Below, one piece after another: positions 6,443 to 8,347 of a stretch of 8,347 nt of DNA. The DNA comes from Chloroflexota bacterium (GTDB lineage: Bacteria; Chloroflexota; Dehalococcoidia; Dehalococcoidales; JAUYDJ01): assembly GCA_030690025.1 (NCBI GenBank), contig JAUYDJ010000185.1:1-8347 (forward strand), in the 5' to 3' direction. Below the pieces are notes generated by a model that saw only the letters and a list, made by a program, of their open reading frames with translations, searched no databases and was not told where the DNA came from. The translations under genes and the position numbers were made by a program. Position 1 is the stretch's first letter. Every line of letters starts with the position of its first letter.

Positions 6443-8215
6443 CTACCGGAAATGGCCCTCCCGGTATGCCTTGGACAATAGCGCGTAGACCTCATAGAAG
6501 TTGACTATACCCTGTTCCTTTATACGCTGCAATACCTTAGCTCGCTTCTTTATTTCAGCGTAGATTTCTCTCCTGCGGTCCGGCGGCAGGCCGCGTTTCG
6601 GTGCCAGCTTATACTCCAGTAAATAGGAGTTCATGTTTCCCCGGAAGAAAAAGGTATCGTCTACCGGGTTCCAGACGAAAGTTTCAATAAACGAAAAGGA
6701 ATCCGAGATCGAGTCATAGCTGATTATCTCATTGACGCTGGTGATGCGCCGTCCGGTACGGCCGCTCGGTAAGCGCACTGCTGACATGGTGATGACCACG
6801 TTCAGGTTATCCACATAGGACTTGGGCACATTGATGGGGTTACCGGTGAGACGCTGGATAAGCTTGGTCACTGTGGCCGCATGGAAAGTACTCATGCAGG
6901 CGTGGCCGGTCTGCATGGCCTGGAAGGCAATAGCGCCCTCAACACCGCGAATTTCGCCCACAATTATAATATTAGGTCTCTGCCTCAGGGCTGCCTTGAG
7001 CAGGTCAAACATGGACACGGCGGACGCCGCGGAGCTCTTCTGTGACTCGCGGGTCACGCCGCGAATCCAGTTATGGTGCGGCACCTGGACCTCCGGCGTA
7101 TCCTCAATACTCACTACCTTGGCACTGGGCGGGATAAACGTGGCCAGGGCATTCATCATCGTAGTCTTACCTGAGGCTGTTTCCCCGGACACCCAGACGT
7201 TCATGCTCTCCTGGATAACCAGCGAAAGATAAGCGGCCATTTCATAGTTAAGGGTACCCTGCTCGATTAGCTCAATAATGCTCATGGGCGTAGGCGAGAA
7301 CTTACGAATGGTAAAGTTACTGCCCCGCTTGGAGACATCCGTGCCGTAAACAATATTGATACGGGAGCCATCCGGCAGGGTGGCGTCTACGGTGGGGTCG
7401 CGGAAGGTTACCGGGTGCTTGATGCGTTCCGCCAGTTCAATCACGAACTTGTCAAGCTCATTATGGGTCTCAAAACCTATGGACGCCCTGAGGCCGCCGA
7501 AGACGCGGTGCTCCACAAAGATATTGCCCAGGCCGGAGCAGGAGATGTCTTCGATATTGTTATCGCGCATCATGGGTTCCAGGACTCCCATGCCCTCCAG
7601 TTTACGTCTCAGCAGATAACGGAGACTCTGGTACTGTATTGGGCTGACCACGAGCTTGTCTTTCTTCTTTTCCCCCAGCAGCTCGGCGACCATGGAGTTC
7701 TTTTTATGGCCATTGCCATTGTTCTTTTCCGGCCGGCTGCCATTCCCTCCCCGAACGCTGACCATCTTTTCCACAATTTGCTGGATAACTTCGATACGTT
7801 TGGCGGCGTCAGCAATACCCTCCAGGTCATCCACAAACTCGGTCAGCCGTTCTTCCACCTGGTCAATAAGTCCATCCATATTCTGAGTGAGGTTGGGCTC
7901 AATCGGAACATAGTGGTCGCGGATATCTTCCAGGTTATCGAGGACATGGATAAATATCTCACTGCCTACCGGATAGATAAAATTACGAATTTTGGCGCTC
8001 TTCATACTCCGGTTGAGTTTCTCGCAATACTCCGGTAAGCCCAGGTTGATTTTCTTGACCGAGCGCAGGTAGACCAGCAGGTGTGGGCTGCTCTGACACA
8101 CCTTCTGCCACACCTCGGGTAACTCCCGGTATGTAGGACACTTATCCAGGCTCACACCGCACTCCTTACGGCACTCACCGGTACAGGCTTCGACCTCAAA
8201 TGGCAGATATATCAT
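6443..8215 (-). CDS. FlaI/TadA-like type II/IV secretion system ATPase
   Basis: The 590-residue product is a hexameric-type motor ATPase of the VirB11/GspE superfamily, closest in feel to archaeal FlaI (ArlI) and related pilus ATPases. Such proteins power pilus or archaellum assembly or rotation at the inner face of the membrane. Visible motifs are Walker A GETASGKT (344-351, K350), the Asp box VVSIEDTPEV (367-376), Walker B NIIIVGEIRG (415-424) and the His box TGHACMSTFHA (436-446). The N-domain signature FRDPTVDATLPDGSRIN (271-287) precedes them. The first 26 residues hold a cysteine cluster (C11, C15, C19, C26), and residues 155-173 form a Gly/Asn/Lys-rich linker between the N-terminal extension and the core. 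AAGGAG lies five bases before ATG 8215. The usual membrane partner (FlaJ/TadB-like) is not in the window; the upstream gene tail may be FlaH-like. Confidence 0.93.
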   Translation of the reverse strand: MIYLPFEVEACTGECRKECGVSLDKCPTYRELPEVWQKVCQSSPHLLVYLRSVKKINLGLPEYCEKLNRSMKSAKIRNFIYPVGSEIFIHVLDNLEDIRDHYVPIEPNLTQNMDGLIDQVEERLTEFVDDLEGIADAAKRIEVIQQIVEKMVSVRGGNGSRPEKNNGNGHKKNSMVAELLGEKKKDKLVVSPIQYQSLRYLLRRKLEGMGVLEPMMRDNNIEDISCSGLGNIFVEHRVFGGLRASIGFETHNELDKFVIELAERIKHPVTFRDPTVDATLPDGSRINIVYGTDVSKRGSNFTIRKFSPTPMSIIELIEQGTLNYEMAAYLSLVIQESMNVWVSGETASGKTTMMNALATFIPPSAKVVSIEDTPEVQVPHHNWIRGVTRESQKSSAASAVSMFDLLKAALRQRPNIIIVGEIRGVEGAIAFQAMQTGHACMSTFHAATVTKLIQRLTGNPINVPKSYVDNLNVVITMSAVRLPSGRTGRRITSVNEIISYDSISDSFSFIETFVWNPVDDTFFFRGNMNSYLLEYKLAPKRGLPPDRRREIYAEIKKRAKVLQRIKEQGIVNFYEVYALLSKAYREGHFR

Positions 8216-8220
8216 TCTCT

Positions 8221-8226
8221 CTCCTT
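8221..8226 (-). promoter_or_regulatory. Ribosome binding site of the FlaI-like ATPase
   Basis: AAGGAG on the minus strand, five bases before ATG 8215 and just after the preceding stop codon at 8237, fixes the ATPase start. Confidence 0.7.
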
Positions 8227-8236
8227 ACAGACTCCA

Positions 8237-8347
8237 CTAGACTTTGGCCTTGGCAAGAGGAATGATGCGCATACCAATTTTAGGTTCTATGTCAAAGGTA
8301 ACCACTTCCCCGGTAGGCCGGTCAGCACCGTGTACCTTAAGGACTTC
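8237..8347 (-). CDS. C-terminal end of a possible FlaH-like ATPase (partial)
   Basis: On the minus strand the frame is open from the window edge (8347) to a TAG at 8239-8237, giving the last 36 residues of a protein whose start lies outside the window. The tail contains KVHGADRPTGEVVTFDIEP and then GMRIIPLAKAKV. This pattern, a Gly-containing loop, a beta strand ending in D/E-x-P, then G-x-x-I-x-P and a basic end, resembles the C-terminus of FlaH/ArlH (KaiC/RecA-type) proteins as I remember them. FlaH usually precedes FlaI in archaellum-type operons, and here the stop is 21 bases before the FlaI-like start, which agrees. No Walker motif falls within the visible part, so the family call is tentative; that it is the coding end of the upstream operon gene is much more secure. 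Confidence 0.6.
   Translation of the reverse strand, partial: EVLKVHGADRPTGEVVTFDIEPKIGMRIIPLAKAKV

Overview
The window looks like a bacterial chromosome segment of about 55% GC. It carries one long minus-strand gene series that joins an archaeal-type (FlaI-like) secretion or pilus ATPase to a two-component phosphorelay. The clear Shine-Dalgarno sites, HisKA-type kinases and an OmpR/KdpE-type regulator with a winged helix point to a bacterium. The archaeal-like ATPase and the KdpD/KdpE-like signalling style suggest Chloroflexota, perhaps a Dehalococcoidia relative. That placement is an inference from remembered family resemblance, not a database result.

Layout, left to right. Bases 2-382 (+) hold an IS630-family transposase remnant, open at the left edge and losing homology just after the first catalytic Asp. 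A minus-strand intrinsic terminator lies at 433-474. A stand-alone receiver protein runs from 880 to 509 (-). The gap at 881-1241 has no gene; its right half is a cluster of direct repeats and three consecutive hairpins (1074-1217).

From 8347 down to 1242 every gene is on the minus strand and is packed tightly or overlaps its neighbour. In transcription order these are: the tail of a possible FlaH-like ATPase gene (8347-8237); a FlaI/TadA-like ATPase (8215-6443); an unrecognised acidic protein with proline-rich repeats (6427-5861); a membrane histidine kinase (5828-4293); a protein made of two receiver domains and nothing else (4327-3554); a receiver-GAF-histidine kinase hybrid (3594-1984); and a KdpE-like DNA-binding response regulator (1973-1242). 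The receiver-only gene overlaps both kinase genes, and the last regulator's ribosome site overlaps the preceding stop codon, so translation is probably coupled.

A working model (inference): the membrane kinase senses an envelope signal and phosphorylates one or both receivers of the middle protein and/or the N-terminal receiver of the second kinase. The second kinase, which also has a GAF sensor, then sets the phosphorylation of the KdpE-like regulator. Because these genes share one probable transcript with a FlaI-like motor ATPase, the relay may control, or be controlled by, a type IV pilus or archaellum-like surface machine. The solo receiver at 509-880 looks like a diverged relative of the KdpE-like receiver that lacks the DNA-binding half.
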